Source of the DNA: Tabrizicola soli
GTDB taxonomy: Bacteria > Pseudomonadota > Alphaproteobacteria > Rhodobacterales > Rhodobacteraceae
Assembly: GCF_015999335.1 (NCBI RefSeq)
Contig: NZ_JAEACP010000020.1
Coordinates: 1-64,000 of the forward strand
Direction: 5' to 3'
Length of the DNA: 64,000 bases
Under the pieces are notes generated by a model. It saw only the letters and a program-made list of their open reading frames with translations, was not told where the DNA came from and did no database searches. Positions 37,508 to 46,283 of the stretch are shown in pieces; the stretch's first letter is position 1; each line of letters starts with the position of its first letter. A program made the position numbers and the translations under genes.

Positions 37508-38638
37508 TTACCTCAGGGCGAGGGAACCCGCCGTATCGTCGACCTTCAGGAGCATATCCATCAGAAGCGCGGCAGGGTCAAGGTTGACGGCCTTGCCGCG
37601 ACGGGCGCGGGCCGAAAGGCTCTGCGCCAGCCCGGCCCAGGCGCGGGCGGCCCCGGGGCCGGGGGCGAGGCGCCGGAGGAGCGCGGCCTCGCCCGGCGCG
37701 GCCTCGGGCGGCAGGGTTCCGGTCGCGCCATGGCGGGCGAGCCGGGCGAGGAGGAGGTCGATCAGCGTGACGACAAGGTCGAAGGTCTCGGCCGCGCCGC
37801 GTGCGCCGGCAAGCTCGGCCAGGGCCAGGGCCTGCGGCCGGTCGAGGCGGGGCAGGCTGGCGAAAAGCCGGGTCAAGGCGGTGTAGAGCTTCAGCCCGTC
37901 GAGGTTGGTCAGCCGGAACGCCTCGCCGACCGAGCCGCCGGAAAGCTCGGCCAGCGCGGCGCGGTCCTCGGGGGCGATCTCGCCGCCGGCCTGGGTCAGC
38001 GCGTCGGCAAGGTCCTGCGGGCCAAGGGGGGCCAGCCGCAATTCGCGGCAGCGCGAGCGGATCGTGGGCAGCAGGCGCGCGGGCTGGTGCGCGATCAGGA
38101 ACAGCGTCACCTGCGGCGGCGGTTCCTCGAGCAGCTTCAGCAGCGCGTTCGCGGCGGCGGCGTTCATCTCGTCCACCGCGTCGATGATCGCGGTGCGGTG
38201 GCCGCCGTCGGCGGCGGTGAGGGCGAAGAAGGATTTCATCTTCCGCACCTCCTCGACCGAGATCACCTGCGACAGCGCGGTCTCCTTCTCGTTCGGGCCG
38301 CGGCGGAGCAGGAAGTGGCGCGGCTCGGCCAGTTGCAAAAGCCGCCGGGCGACGGGGTGGCTGTCCGGGATGTCCAGGCTTTCGGGCGACGGTGGGGCGA
38401 ACATGCCGCCGTCGCCGGCGGGCGTGGCCAGGAGGAAGCGCGCCGCGCGCCAGGCGAGGGTGGCCTTGCCGACGCCCTTCGGCCCGGTCAGCATCCAGGC
38501 ATGGTGCAACCGGCCCGAGGCATGGGCCTGCAGGAAGGCGGATTCCTGCGCGGCATGGCCGTAAAGCACGCGGGTCTCGCGCGGGTGGGGGGCACCTTCC
38601 AGGCGGTCGGGCTCGGGCAGGGGGTCTTTCTCGGCCAT
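37508..38638 (-). CDS. holB: DNA polymerase III delta' subunit
   Basis: HolB is a clamp-loader subunit needed for loading the sliding clamp. The 376-residue protein has a RuvB-like AAA fold: HHAWMLTGPKGVGKATLAWR (P-loop with Ala in place of the usual Thr/Ser, as in other alphaproteobacterial HolB, consistent with a non-hydrolysing subunit), IIDAVDEMNAAAANALLKLLEEPPP and the sensor-1 segment TIRSRCR. ATG 38638 (MAEKDPLPEPDRLEG) is the family-like start; the frame is open upstream to 39133. It is followed by tatD after 6 bases. Confidence 0.94.
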   Translation of the reverse strand: MAEKDPLPEPDRLEGAPHPRETRVLYGHAAQESAFLQAHASGRLHHAWMLTGPKGVGKATLAWRAARFLLATPAGDGGMFAPPSPESLDIPDSHPVARRLLQLAEPRHFLLRRGPNEKETALSQVISVEEVRKMKSFFALTAADGGHRTAIIDAVDEMNAAAANALLKLLEEPPPQVTLFLIAHQPARLLPTIRSRCRELRLAPLGPQDLADALTQAGGEIAPEDRAALAELSGGSVGEAFRLTNLDGLKLYTALTRLFASLPRLDRPQALALAELAGARGAAETFDLVVTLIDLLLARLARHGATGTLPPEAAPGEAALLRRLAPGPGAARAWAGLAQSLSARARRGKAVNLDPAALLMDMLLKVDDTAGSLALR

Positions 38639-38755
38639 GGCGGCAGATTGCACAGGTGGCGGGGCGGGGGAAAGGGGGATGGGCAGATTGCCACCCTGCG
38701 GGCGTTGACCCATTGTCCACGCGGGGTGACACTGGGCCGAGAACAGGAGAGCGCC

Positions 38756-39178
38756 ATGGAGCCGAGGATCTCGCTGGTCACGCTGGGCGTGGCCGATCTG
38801 GAACGCGCCGTCCGCTTCTACCGCGACGGGCTGGGCCTGCCGACCGAGGGCATCATCGGCCAGGAGTTCGAGCATGGCGCGGTCGCCTTCTTCCCGCTGG
38901 CGGGCGGGTTGCGGCTGGCGCTCTGGGCGCAGGCGGACATTGCCTTCGATACCGGGCTCACGCCGGGGCCGGTCAGCCCGACGGGCTTCGTCCTGGCGCA
39001 TAACGTCCGGAGCCGCGCGGAGGTGGAGGCGGTGATGGCGGCGGCGGAACGGGCCGGGGCCGAGGTGGTGAAGCGGCCGCAGGATACGTTCTATGGCGGC
39101 TTCGCCGGCTATTTCCGCGACCCGGACGGGCATCTGTGGGAGGTGGCCTGGAACCCGGCGATGCTGCCGGAGGGCTGA
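38756..39178 (+). CDS. VOC-family (glyoxalase/bleomycin-resistance-like) protein
   Basis: The 140-residue protein has two beta-alpha-beta-beta-beta modules of the vicinal oxygen chelate fold: LVTLGVADLERAVRFYRDGLGL and FRDPDGHLWEVAWNP near the end. Metal-ligand positions are partly kept. Members range from glyoxalase I to dioxygenases and antibiotic-binding proteins, so the function is open. It lies in the opposite direction between tmk and holB, interrupting an otherwise minus-strand cluster. ACAGGAGA lies before ATG 38756. Confidence 0.88.
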   Translation: MEPRISLVTLGVADLERAVRFYRDGLGLPTEGIIGQEFEHGAVAFFPLAGGLRLALWAQADIAFDTGLTPGPVSPTGFVLAHNVRSRAEVEAVMAAAERAGAEVVKRPQDTFYGGFAGYFRDPDGHLWEVAWNPAMLPEG

Positions 39179-39186
39179 CGCGCGGC

Positions 39187-39804
39187 TCAGGCCAGATACG
39201 GCGCGACGGCGGTCCAGACGCGGGCGGCAACCGTCTCCGGGCTGCCGTCGGCCTCGATCACCCGGAAGCGCCCGTGTCGGGCGGCAAGCTCCAGGAACCC
39301 GGCGCGGGCGCGGGTCTGGAAGCCGAGGCCCATGTCCTCGAACCGCAACTCGGCCCCGGCGCGGGCGGTGGCGCGGGAGAGCCCGGTCGCGGGGTCGAGG
39401 TCGAAAAGCAGCGTCAGGTCGGGCTCGACCCCGATCATGAGGGCATGCAGCCGATCGACGGTATCGCTCAGGTCGCCCCGGGTGATGCCCTGGAAGATGC
39501 GGGTGGAATCGGCGAAGCGGTCGGTGATCACGATCTCGCCCCGCCCGAGGGCCGGGCGGATGGTCTTTTCCAGATGGTCGCGGCGCGCGGCGGTGAAGAG
39601 CAGGATCTCGGTCTCCGGCGACCAGCGGTCGGTCGCGCCCTCCAGCACCAGGCGGCGGATCTCCTCCGCCCCCGGACTGCCGCCGGGTTCCCGCGTGAGG
39701 GTGACGGCATGGCCCAGGTCGCGCAGCCGGTCGGCAAGCAGCCGGCCCTGCGTGGACTTGCCCGAGCCGTCGATCCCTTCCAGGCTGAGGAACAGGCCCG
39801 CCAT
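39187..39804 (-). CDS. tmk: Thymidylate kinase
   Basis: Tmk phosphorylates dTMP to dTDP for DNA synthesis. The 205-residue protein has P-loop SLEGIDGSGKSTQ, the DR(Y/F)-type motif ITDRFADSTRIFQG, and LTREPGGSPGAEEIR, all typical. Its start abuts the dacC stop, since that gene ends at 39805. It ends 9 bases from the convergent VOC gene. Confidence 0.96.
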   Translation of the reverse strand: MAGLFLSLEGIDGSGKSTQGRLLADRLRDLGHAVTLTREPGGSPGAEEIRRLVLEGATDRWSPETEILLFTAARRDHLEKTIRPALGRGEIVITDRFADSTRIFQGITRGDLSDTVDRLHALMIGVEPDLTLLFDLDPATGLSRATARAGAELRFEDMGLGFQTRARAGFLELAARHGRFRVIEADGSPETVAARVWTAVAPYLA

Positions 39805-40968
39805 TCAGCTGGCCGGCGACCCGACGTAGCGCGCGTAAAGCGCCTCGGCCGCCGTGGTCAGGCGCTTGCCGAAGCCGGCCTTGCCCACATCGGCCTCGGC
39901 CACCAGGGGGACGCTGCGGTCGGGCAGGTCGGGGACATGGATGATCAGCTCGGCCACCGGCGTTCCGGCCGCGACCGGGGCGAGGAGCGGGCCGTTGTAG
40001 ATGACCTCGGCCGTCACCTTGTCCTGCACCAGCGCCGGGACCAGCAGGCTCACATCCTCGGAGGGGACCAGGCCCACGCTGTCGGCGTCACCCAGATGCA
40101 CCTCGGCCTCGGCCACCCGTACCCCGGTCCGCGCCACGGTCTTTTCCGAGAACTGCCGGAAGGCCCAGGCGACGATGCGCTCGGCTTCCTCGGCGCGGGA
40201 CTGATCGGTCGGCAGGCCGGTGATCGCGAAGATGATCCGCCGGTTGCCCTGCCTGGCCGAGCCGACGAGGCCATAGCCCGCCTCGGAGGTATGGCCGGTC
40301 TTCAGCCCGTCGGCCCCGATCCCCAGGTCGAGGAGCGGGTTGCGGTTGAAGCGGTTGTCGGGCGAGCGGCCCTTGTAGCTGTATTCGGTCTGGGCGAAGA
40401 TCGGATAGTATTCCGGGAACTCCTCGATCAGCCGCTTGCCCAGGATGCCGAGGTCGCGCATCGACATGCGGTGGCTCGGGTCCGGCCAGCCGCTGGCATT
40501 GGCGAAGGTCGAGGCGGTCATGCCAAGGGTCTGGCCGCGCTGGGTCATCTGGGCCGAGAAGGCCTCCTCCGTCCCCGCCAACCCCTCGGCCACGACGACG
40601 CAGGCGTCATTGCCCGAGTTCACGATCATGCCGTGGATCAGCTCGTCGACCGTCGGGCGGTCGTCGTGCTGCAGCATCATGGTCGATCCGCCGGCGCGGG
40701 TCATCTCGACCGCGCGGTCCGAGACGGCAAAGGTCGTGTCCATGGTGACGCGGCCGTCCTTCAGCGCCTCGAACAGCATGTTGATCGTCATCAGCTTGGA
40801 CATCGAGGCCGGGGGCAGCGGCTGGTCGGCGTTCTTGTCCATCAGCACCGTGCCTGTGGTCATGTCATAGACCCAGGCGGCGGTGGCCGCCGTCTCGAAG
40901 GCGCGGGCGGGCAGGGCAGCCAGGGCAAGGGCGACGAGGACCAGGGCAGGGCGCAGGCGGTGGAACAT
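39805..40968 (-). CDS. D-alanyl-D-alanine carboxypeptidase (PBP5/6-like)
   Basis: The 387-residue penicillin-binding protein trims the terminal D-Ala from peptidoglycan pentapeptides. It has a signal peptide (1-23, ending ARA-F), the active-site SMSK (SxxK) near residue 57, SGN in VNSGNDACV, and KTG in LKTGHTSEAGYG. A C-terminal beta-rich domain (PBP5_C, about 275-385) follows. It lies between a SPOR lipoprotein gene (11 bases upstream) and tmk, a conserved local order, so these envelope and replication genes are probably co-transcribed. Confidence 0.93.
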   Translation of the reverse strand: MFHRLRPALVLVALALAALPARAFETAATAAWVYDMTTGTVLMDKNADQPLPPASMSKLMTINMLFEALKDGRVTMDTTFAVSDRAVEMTRAGGSTMMLQHDDRPTVDELIHGMIVNSGNDACVVVAEGLAGTEEAFSAQMTQRGQTLGMTASTFANASGWPDPSHRMSMRDLGILGKRLIEEFPEYYPIFAQTEYSYKGRSPDNRFNRNPLLDLGIGADGLKTGHTSEAGYGLVGSARQGNRRIIFAITGLPTDQSRAEEAERIVAWAFRQFSEKTVARTGVRVAEAEVHLGDADSVGLVPSEDVSLLVPALVQDKVTAEVIYNGPLLAPVAAGTPVAELIIHVPDLPDRSVPLVAEADVGKAGFGKRLTTAAEALYARYVGSPAS

Positions 40969-40979
40969 GGGCGGGCTTT

Positions 40980-42125
40980 CTACTTGAGGAAGTAGGCGTC
41001 GGCGAAACCGGCGGCCTTGATCTTGTCCAGAAGGGTGGCGTCGCCGCTGGCGACCACGCCCCAGACGGCCTTGCCGTCGCGGTCGGATTTCTCGGTCCCG
41101 GCGGTGATGCCGATCTTGGCCAGGGCCTCGGCGGCGCGCTTGGCATTGTCCTCCTTCGAGAAGGAGGCGATCAGGATCGGCCGTGCGCCTGCCGTCGCGG
41201 CCGGCGCCTCGGGGGCGGCCGGGGTCTCGGCAGCGGCGGCTGCGGCAGCGGCGGCCGCTTCCTGCTCGGCCTTGATCTGGCGGCGGGTCTTCTTCTTTTC
41301 GGGCTCTGGCGCGGCGACCTCGGCGCTGCGGGCATCCAGCGGAGCGGTCTCGATCGCGACGACCGCTCCGGCGGCGGGATCGACGACCGTGGCAGCCGCG
41401 GCCCCGGCTGCGGGGGCCACGACAGCGGCAGCGGCCTTGGCAGCCTTCTCGGCCTCGCGGCGGGCCTTGGCCTCGGCCCGGCGTTCCTTCCAGGTCTTGC
41501 GCTTCGGAGCCTCGGGGGCGGCGGGCTCGACCGCAGCCTCGCCTGCGACGGCGGCGGGGGCCGTGGCGGCGGGAGCATCGGCCGCGCCAAGGGCGGCGGT
41601 CGCAAGGGCGGCGGTCTCGGCCGCATCCGGGGCGGACTTGCCCCCGGTCGCGGCCGCATCGGCGCTGCCGGGCTCTGCCGGGGCCGCTTCGGCGACCTCG
41701 ACCTTGCGCAGCGCGGTCACCCGGATCTCGGTCGGCTGGCCCGCGAGCATCCCCAGCGCCTCGGCCGCGTCCGAGGACACCTGCAGCTTCGGCCCCGGAT
41801 TGTCCCGCTCGCGCCGGAAGAGCGCGCCGGTGACCGTCTTGCCGGTGGCCGGGTTGAACATCACCACCCGCTCGGGATCCTTCGCATCCGGCGAGGCCAC
41901 CCAGATCCCGCCCAGCGAGGGCCGCCCGTCCCAGAGGCCGCTGTCGGTGGTCTGGAACACCTCGGGCGCCTCGACCTCCCGCGCGGCGCCCCGCGCTGCG
42001 GCCGGGGCCGCAAGACCCGCCCCGGCACCCTTGGACGCGCCTTTTCCCCCGCCCTCGACGCAGCCCATCAGAAGGGTGCCTGCCGAAAGGGTAAGGGCGA
42101 TGTGCCGGAAAAATGCTCGTGCCAT
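40980..42125 (-). CDS. SPOR-domain lipoprotein
   Basis: The 381-residue product has a lipoprotein signal (LLMGC, Cys about residue 20), an N-terminal region with RPSLGGIWVASPDA and GKTVTGALFRRE, a very long Ala/Lys-rich middle (about 150-310) likely to be unstructured or helical, and a C-terminal SPOR domain (about 315-381, PILIASFSKEDNAKRAAEALAK). SPOR domains bind denuded glycan at the septum, so it is probably anchored in the outer membrane and reaches peptidoglycan. It resembles the RlpA-like partner of dacC in this lineage but lacks a clear double-psi barrel. ATG 42125 is set by the lipoprotein signal. Confidence 0.85.
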   Translation of the reverse strand: MARAFFRHIALTLSAGTLLMGCVEGGGKGASKGAGAGLAAPAAARGAAREVEAPEVFQTTDSGLWDGRPSLGGIWVASPDAKDPERVVMFNPATGKTVTGALFRRERDNPGPKLQVSSDAAEALGMLAGQPTEIRVTALRKVEVAEAAPAEPGSADAAATGGKSAPDAAETAALATAALGAADAPAATAPAAVAGEAAVEPAAPEAPKRKTWKERRAEAKARREAEKAAKAAAAVVAPAAGAAAATVVDPAAGAVVAIETAPLDARSAEVAAPEPEKKKTRRQIKAEQEAAAAAAAAAAETPAAPEAPAATAGARPILIASFSKEDNAKRAAEALAKIGITAGTEKSDRDGKAVWGVVASGDATLLDKIKAAGFADAYFLK

Positions 42126-42364
42126 GGTCCGCCTCGAAATGGCGCGGTCTGAAGCCGCATTACCTGTATACTTCCCGCCGGGTGGCCGCCTGGCCCGGGC
42201 TGTCGCCGCCCTTTTCCGACCGGAATACGCCTGCCTTGGGCGCAAACATACCGGCTTTGCCCTGCCGTGGAAAGGGCCGAGCGGTCCCGGCCCGCTCACG
42301 ATCGGAAAATCTCTGCCGGGCTTCCCTTTCAGAATCACCGCCCGCCGCGTATGTCGCCCCTGTC

Positions 42365-42454
42365 GGAGGAGTGGCGGAGTGGTCTATCGCACCGGTCTTG
42401 AAAACCGACGCAGGGGGAACCCTGCCGTGGGTTCGAATCCCACCTCCTCCGCCA
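42365..42454 (+). tRNA. tRNA-Ser (anticodon TGA)
   Basis: The acceptor GGAGGAG/CTCCTCC is perfect, and the G discriminator and CCA end are encoded (42451-42454). The anticodon loop CTTGAAA gives TGA for UCA codons, and a long variable arm (CGCAGGGGGAACCCTGC) fits Ser. Its 3' end marks the switch from core to accessory genes, so it may be the integration site of the downstream island. Confidence 0.95.
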
Positions 42455-42835
42455 CTTGCCCCCGCGAAAGCATTCTCCCGATCCGTCAGCGGCCGGATTT
42501 TTCCGTTGTATTCGAGGGTTATGCGGGAGGGGCTGTTAACCGGCCAACGCCCCGAAGGGCGGACACGCGTTCTCTCCGGGCCGATATTCTCCGGACCTGT
42601 TAACCGCCGCGCTTTCGGTGAACAGCTTTAAGTCATTGCTTTCAAGTGATCTTTCGAAGTCCGTGATGCACGCGATTTGGAAAATCCATCTGGATGGCGG
42701 ATGGAACAGAGATCGAACGCCGCCCGTTGCGCGCTGGTTCGGCTGCGGCTGGGACCAATCTCACCCCAGCCGCTGTTCGTGCTTTGTGCTGAGTCAACCG
42801 CGTGTTACGGTCATGAAAAAGTGTGAGGCGAGCAG
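42455..42835. other. Non-coding stretch at the core/island junction
   Basis: This 381-base region after tRNA-Ser holds no convincing gene. A weak CGCCC/GGGCG hairpin (42548-42561) may end the tRNA transcript, and a stronger GCGGCTGGG/CCCAGCCGC 9-bp stem lies at 42745-42773. Base composition drops in G+C after about 42,600. No second copy of the tRNA 3' end was found in the window. Confidence 0.6.
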
Positions 42836-43594
42836 TTGGCCCAGAAGTCAGACATCGAATGGACGGACGCGACGTGGAACCCGGTGACGGGCTGCACCAA
42901 GGTCGGTCCCGGTTGTGACAACTGCTACGCCGAGCGGTTCGCAGAGCGCTGGCGTGGAATCCCTGGACACCCCTACGAGCAGGGCTTTGACCTGACACTC
43001 TGGCCGTCGAGGCTGAAGCAGCCCGTGCTCTGGAAAAAGCCGCGGATGATCTTCGTGAACTCGATGAGCGACCTCTTCCACAAGGACATCGACCGTACAT
43101 TCATCGACGCGGTGTTCGACGCCATGGAGCTGGCGGACTGGCACGTCTACCAGGTGCTGACCAAGCGCAGCTCGCTCATGCGCAACTACGTTCGGAAGCG
43201 GTATGATGGAGGGCCGGTCCCTCGGCACATCTGGCTCGGCGTTTCTGTCGAGGACGCCGCGCACGCGAGCCGGATCGAGCACCTGAAGCAGATCAATTCC
43301 GACGCGCGCTTCATCTCGTTCGAGCCGCTGCTCGGACCGGTCGGGGATGTCGATCTGCAGGGCGTCGCTTGGGCCATCGTCGGGGGGGAGAGCGGGCCCC
43401 GGGCTCGGCCCATGGACGAAAGCTGGGCCCGCCAGATCCGGGACATCTGCGAACGTGACGACGTCGCTTTCTTCTTCAAACAATGGGGTGGCGCCCGTCC
43501 GAAGTCGGGGGGGCGTCTGCTCGATGGTGAGGAATGGAACGGCTTTCCGTGGCAAATCGTCCCGAAGCCGATCCTCGATCAGATTTCAGCGTGA
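42836..43594 (+). CDS. DUF5131 (phage Gp37/Gp68-like) three-Cys-motif protein
   Basis: The 252-residue protein begins IEWTDATWNPVTGCTKVGPGC followed by DNCYAE, the three-Cys motif of the DUF5131/Gp37-Gp68 family (Cys at about 20, 27 and 30). Three closely spaced Cys suggest an Fe-S cluster, as in radical-SAM-like enzymes; this is inference. WAIVGGESGPRARPM and FFFKQWGG near the end are further family segments. The reaction is unknown. The frame has no usable ATG, and TTG 42836 with GAGG upstream is the start. The next gene is its known partner TcmP, 27 bases downstream. Confidence 0.87.
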   Translation: MAQKSDIEWTDATWNPVTGCTKVGPGCDNCYAERFAERWRGIPGHPYEQGFDLTLWPSRLKQPVLWKKPRMIFVNSMSDLFHKDIDRTFIDAVFDAMELADWHVYQVLTKRSSLMRNYVRKRYDGGPVPRHIWLGVSVEDAAHASRIEHLKQINSDARFISFEPLLGPVGDVDLQGVAWAIVGGESGPRARPMDESWARQIRDICERDDVAFFFKQWGGARPKSGGRLLDGEEWNGFPWQIVPKPILDQISA

Positions 43595-43621
43595 ACCATT
43601 TCGCACGGAGTACCGCCATCA

Positions 43622-44533
43622 TTGAAGAAATCGCATATTGAAAATACGGTTGGCCCATGGGCTCGGCAAAAGCTCGATGGCCTCGAGGCATATCTTCACG
43701 CTTACACCATTGCGCTGAAGAAACAGCCCTTCGAACTGGTCTACGTCGACGCATTCGCCGGCGCGGGACGGTCAAGAATCCGCGACGCCTGGGCCGGTGC
43801 TGATGACGAAGACCTTCAGCTTCTTGATGACGAGTTCGTTCGGTCCGAGGAGCAGTTCATCGAAGGCTCCCCGCACCGAGCCCTCGCTCTCGAACACCCT
43901 TTCACCCAATATCATTTCTTTGACGCAGATGCAGGGCGCGCGGCCCTTCTCGAGGGCTTGAGGGCCGAGTACCCGGCTCGAAAGATCAGCGTTCAGGTTG
44001 GCGACGCGAACGAATTGATCCAGAAGCTGGTCCCGCGGATTGCGGGGCGGAACATGAGGGGTGTTGCTTTCCTCGATCCTTATGGCCCCCACTTGGACTG
44101 GCGAACCGTCGCAGCTCTGGGATCAACCAAGAAGTTTGAGGTGATCATAAACTTCCCGCTTGGAATGGCCATCAACAGATTGATCACGCGCTCGGGTGAC
44201 ATTCCCGAAACTTGGCGCGCGGGGCTGAACGGCTGCTTCGGCGGTGCGGACTGGGAGAGCCTCGTCTACGCAGAGCGCACCGACCTCTTCGGGGATACGA
44301 CCCGCCACAAGGTTGACGATGCAGCCAAGCGGCTTCTTGACCACTACGTCGGCCGCCTGAAGACCTTGTTCGGCCACGCCGCCACACCGAGTGTCGTCAG
44401 GAACACGCGAGGTGTCCCAATCTACTACATGCTGTGGGCGGGGCCCCATCCCCTCGGGCACAAGATCGCCGACTACATCTTGGCGAAGGGTGATCGGATC
44501 ACGCCACCAAAAACTCGGTCCGTTCGACGATGA
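43622..44533 (+). CDS. tcmP: Three-Cys-motif partner protein TcmP
   Basis: The 303-residue protein starts MKKSHIENTVGPWARQKLDGLEAYLHAY and has FELVYVDAFAGAGRS, then VAFLDPYGPHLDW. These segments look like the SAM-binding and catalytic motifs of a methyltransferase-like Rossmann fold (D-x-F-x-G-x-G and DPYG). It matches the TcmP family, which occurs beside three-Cys-motif proteins. The pair is sporadic and mobile; its target and purpose are not established, though DNA or RNA modification is plausible. The start is TTG 43622 with CGGAG at some distance. It converges on the HEPN-like gene after 20 bases. Confidence 0.87.
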   Translation: MKKSHIENTVGPWARQKLDGLEAYLHAYTIALKKQPFELVYVDAFAGAGRSRIRDAWAGADDEDLQLLDDEFVRSEEQFIEGSPHRALALEHPFTQYHFFDADAGRAALLEGLRAEYPARKISVQVGDANELIQKLVPRIAGRNMRGVAFLDPYGPHLDWRTVAALGSTKKFEVIINFPLGMAINRLITRSGDIPETWRAGLNGCFGGADWESLVYAERTDLFGDTTRHKVDDAAKRLLDHYVGRLKTLFGHAATPSVVRNTRGVPIYYMLWAGPHPLGHKIADYILAKGDRITPPKTRSVRR

Positions 44534-44553
44534 CCAGCTGGTGGCCCCGATTG

Positions 44554-45135
44554 CTAGCCGAGCCGGAACGCAGGCCTTGAAAGCATCCGAACGGCGAGAC
44601 CGATCGAAAAGATCGCGTCATGGCGCAGCAGGTCGTCCGCCGATCTGCTCTCATCGATGCTACGACGATCAAGATTGCTGCCGTCATCGACATGCCGGAA
44701 GTGCGACAACGGGTTTCGCAGCGCCATCATGCGGCGGAGGTCGGTGACGTCTTCATCAGAGACTACCTCGCGCTCTCGGCAGCGGCGGAGGGTGTCGGCG
44801 AACTGGATGCGATCCGGAATGTCATCAACCAGAAGCCCGGCGTGAAGATATGCCGCCAGCAGATGCTCCACGAGCCCCTGACACAGCAGGATCGTCGCCA
44901 CATAGTTGCCGTGCACGAACGACGAACGCGCTTCGACCCAAGCGTGATAGGCCGCATGGCCGCCGAAAATCATCGTCCCGGATCGACCCATCTGGCCGCC
45001 CAGATCTGTCAGCATCCGGAAACGGCCGACCTTCCCTGGCAGGTCGTCATGAAGGTCGGCCAGCAGATGACGGACGAAGTCCAGATCCGAAAGGTCCGAT
45101 AGCAGATCGGGCTGATCGTCCCGGCTCACAGTCAC
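44554..45135 (-). CDS. HEPN-like protein coupled to the type I RM operon
   Basis: The 193-residue, mostly helical protein carries RNPLSH (Arg140, His145), an Rx4H motif as in HEPN ribonucleases and HEPN-like domains, within MMALRNPLSHFRHVDD. The helix FGGHAAYHAWVEARSSFVHGNYVATILLCQGLVEHLL also fits a HEPN bundle. GTG 45135 overlaps the hsdS stop (GTGA), so it is translated from the hsdRMS mRNA as the fourth cistron. Possible roles are an abortive-infection RNase released when restriction fails, or a regulator of the RM system. This is inferred; no antitoxin-like partner is visible. Confidence 0.7.
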   Translation of the reverse strand: MTVSRDDQPDLLSDLSDLDFVRHLLADLHDDLPGKVGRFRMLTDLGGQMGRSGTMIFGGHAAYHAWVEARSSFVHGNYVATILLCQGLVEHLLAAYLHAGLLVDDIPDRIQFADTLRRCREREVVSDEDVTDLRRMMALRNPLSHFRHVDDGSNLDRRSIDESRSADDLLRHDAIFSIGLAVRMLSRPAFRLG

Positions 45136-46283
45136 GCGGCCTTCGCCCCACCGTCGAAGATCTCGTGCAGCATGGCCGGAATCAGGGCCTCCACATCCTG
45201 CGCGGTGTTGGCGCGGATGGTGCGGGCTTCGTGCGCCTTCGTCTGAAGGCGGTCGAACCAGTGCTGTCGACCGATTGGTGGGACCGGCACTTGCAAGCTT
45301 TCGAGCTTCTTCAATCCCAGCGTCCGGTTCCGTCCCGCTCCGCCAGGAGATGCTTCACCCAGCTTCTGCAATCCCTCGGGCGTCGAGAAATAGAAGCGTA
45401 GGAACTCGACGGTTGCGGTTTCCGGCGCGGGAACGCAGGTCAGGAAACGATGTGAGCCGACCCGGCCATCGTCTTCTGGCTGAGCGACGGCGACAGCGCC
45501 TTCCCAGGCAAAGACGATGTTGAACACGAGGTCGCCCGCGCAGATGCGGAACAGCTTCTTGTTGCCGACCTCAACGCCGGGCAGTTCGGGTTTGTGGAAC
45601 GTGCCCCGACCGAATGACCGGACGCCGAGTTCCGGATAGGCAGCGTCGAGATCGATCTCGACCGGTCTTCGCACCAGCGGCGCGACCTCGGCCATGGGGC
45701 GCAGGGGGGCGCCGTCGATGGCGCGCTGGAAGGCTTTCAGCAGCAACGCCTGCGTCTCGCGCTCGGCCGCCTCGATGGCGTTGCGGCGTTCGTCCACCAG
45801 CGCCGCGACCCGGTCGAGCTTTTCGACGATACGGCGCTGTTCGTCGAGAGAAGGCAGAGGCACCGTCATCTTCAGGAATTTCGCTTCCTTCATGCGAACG
45901 CGGTTTGTCGAACCCTCGCTCGCTCGGCGACATAGATCGATGAACTCGGGCGTGCGTGAATACCACTCGAAGAAATGTGGCAGCACCGTCGAAGCGTCGA
46001 TGTTGAAGCAGGGGAAATCATTGCTGACCAGTGCACCGTCCAGGTCCTCTGGAACGATCCCGAACGCTCCATGACGCGCGTCGATCCTGGAGATCAGGAA
46101 CTGACCTGCCTTGGCGCAGTACTGTCGGGCGGCAGCAATCGCGCTTCCCGGAACTTCGCCACGCAGCGTGAGACCCTTTCCCCACAGACGTGCGGTGATC
46201 TGCTTGTAATTTTCATCCGGCTTTACCGGGACCCAGTCCTCTGCCTTGGTCAGAAACCTGTCGATGGTTATCGTCTGCGACAT
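45132..46283 (-). CDS. hsdS: Type I restriction-modification specificity subunit
   Basis: HsdS holds the two target-recognition domains of the type I enzyme. The 383-residue protein has TRD1 (about 1-130), the first conserved helix with PLPSLDEQRRIVEKLDRVAALVDERRNAIEAAE, TRD2 (about 195-330) and the second conserved region LKKLESLQVPVPPIGRQHWFDRLQTKAHEARTIRA. The two-part target it reads cannot be predicted. ATG 46283 overlaps the hsdM stop (TGATG); GTG 46286 is an alternative. Confidence 0.93.
   Translation of the reverse strand: MSQTITIDRFLTKAEDWVPVKPDENYKQITARLWGKGLTLRGEVPGSAIAAARQYCAKAGQFLISRIDARHGAFGIVPEDLDGALVSNDFPCFNIDASTVLPHFFEWYSRTPEFIDLCRRASEGSTNRVRMKEAKFLKMTVPLPSLDEQRRIVEKLDRVAALVDERRNAIEAAERETQALLLKAFQRAIDGAPLRPMAEVAPLVRRPVEIDLDAAYPELGVRSFGRGTFHKPELPGVEVGNKKLFRICAGDLVFNIVFAWEGAVAVAQPEDDGRVGSHRFLTCVPAPETATVEFLRFYFSTPEGLQKLGEASPGGAGRNRTLGLKKLESLQVPVPPIGRQHWFDRLQTKAHEARTIRANTAQDVEALIPAMLHEIFDGGAKAA

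Noticed and set aside
42427-42454. A second copy of the tRNA-Ser 3' end as a right att site
   Set aside because: I found no copy in the rest of the window; the right end may lie outside it.
44620-45102. A 160-codon plus-strand frame opposite the HEPN-like gene
   Set aside because: Shadow frame without a ribosome-binding site; the minus-strand gene is coupled to hsdS and has a recognisable motif.
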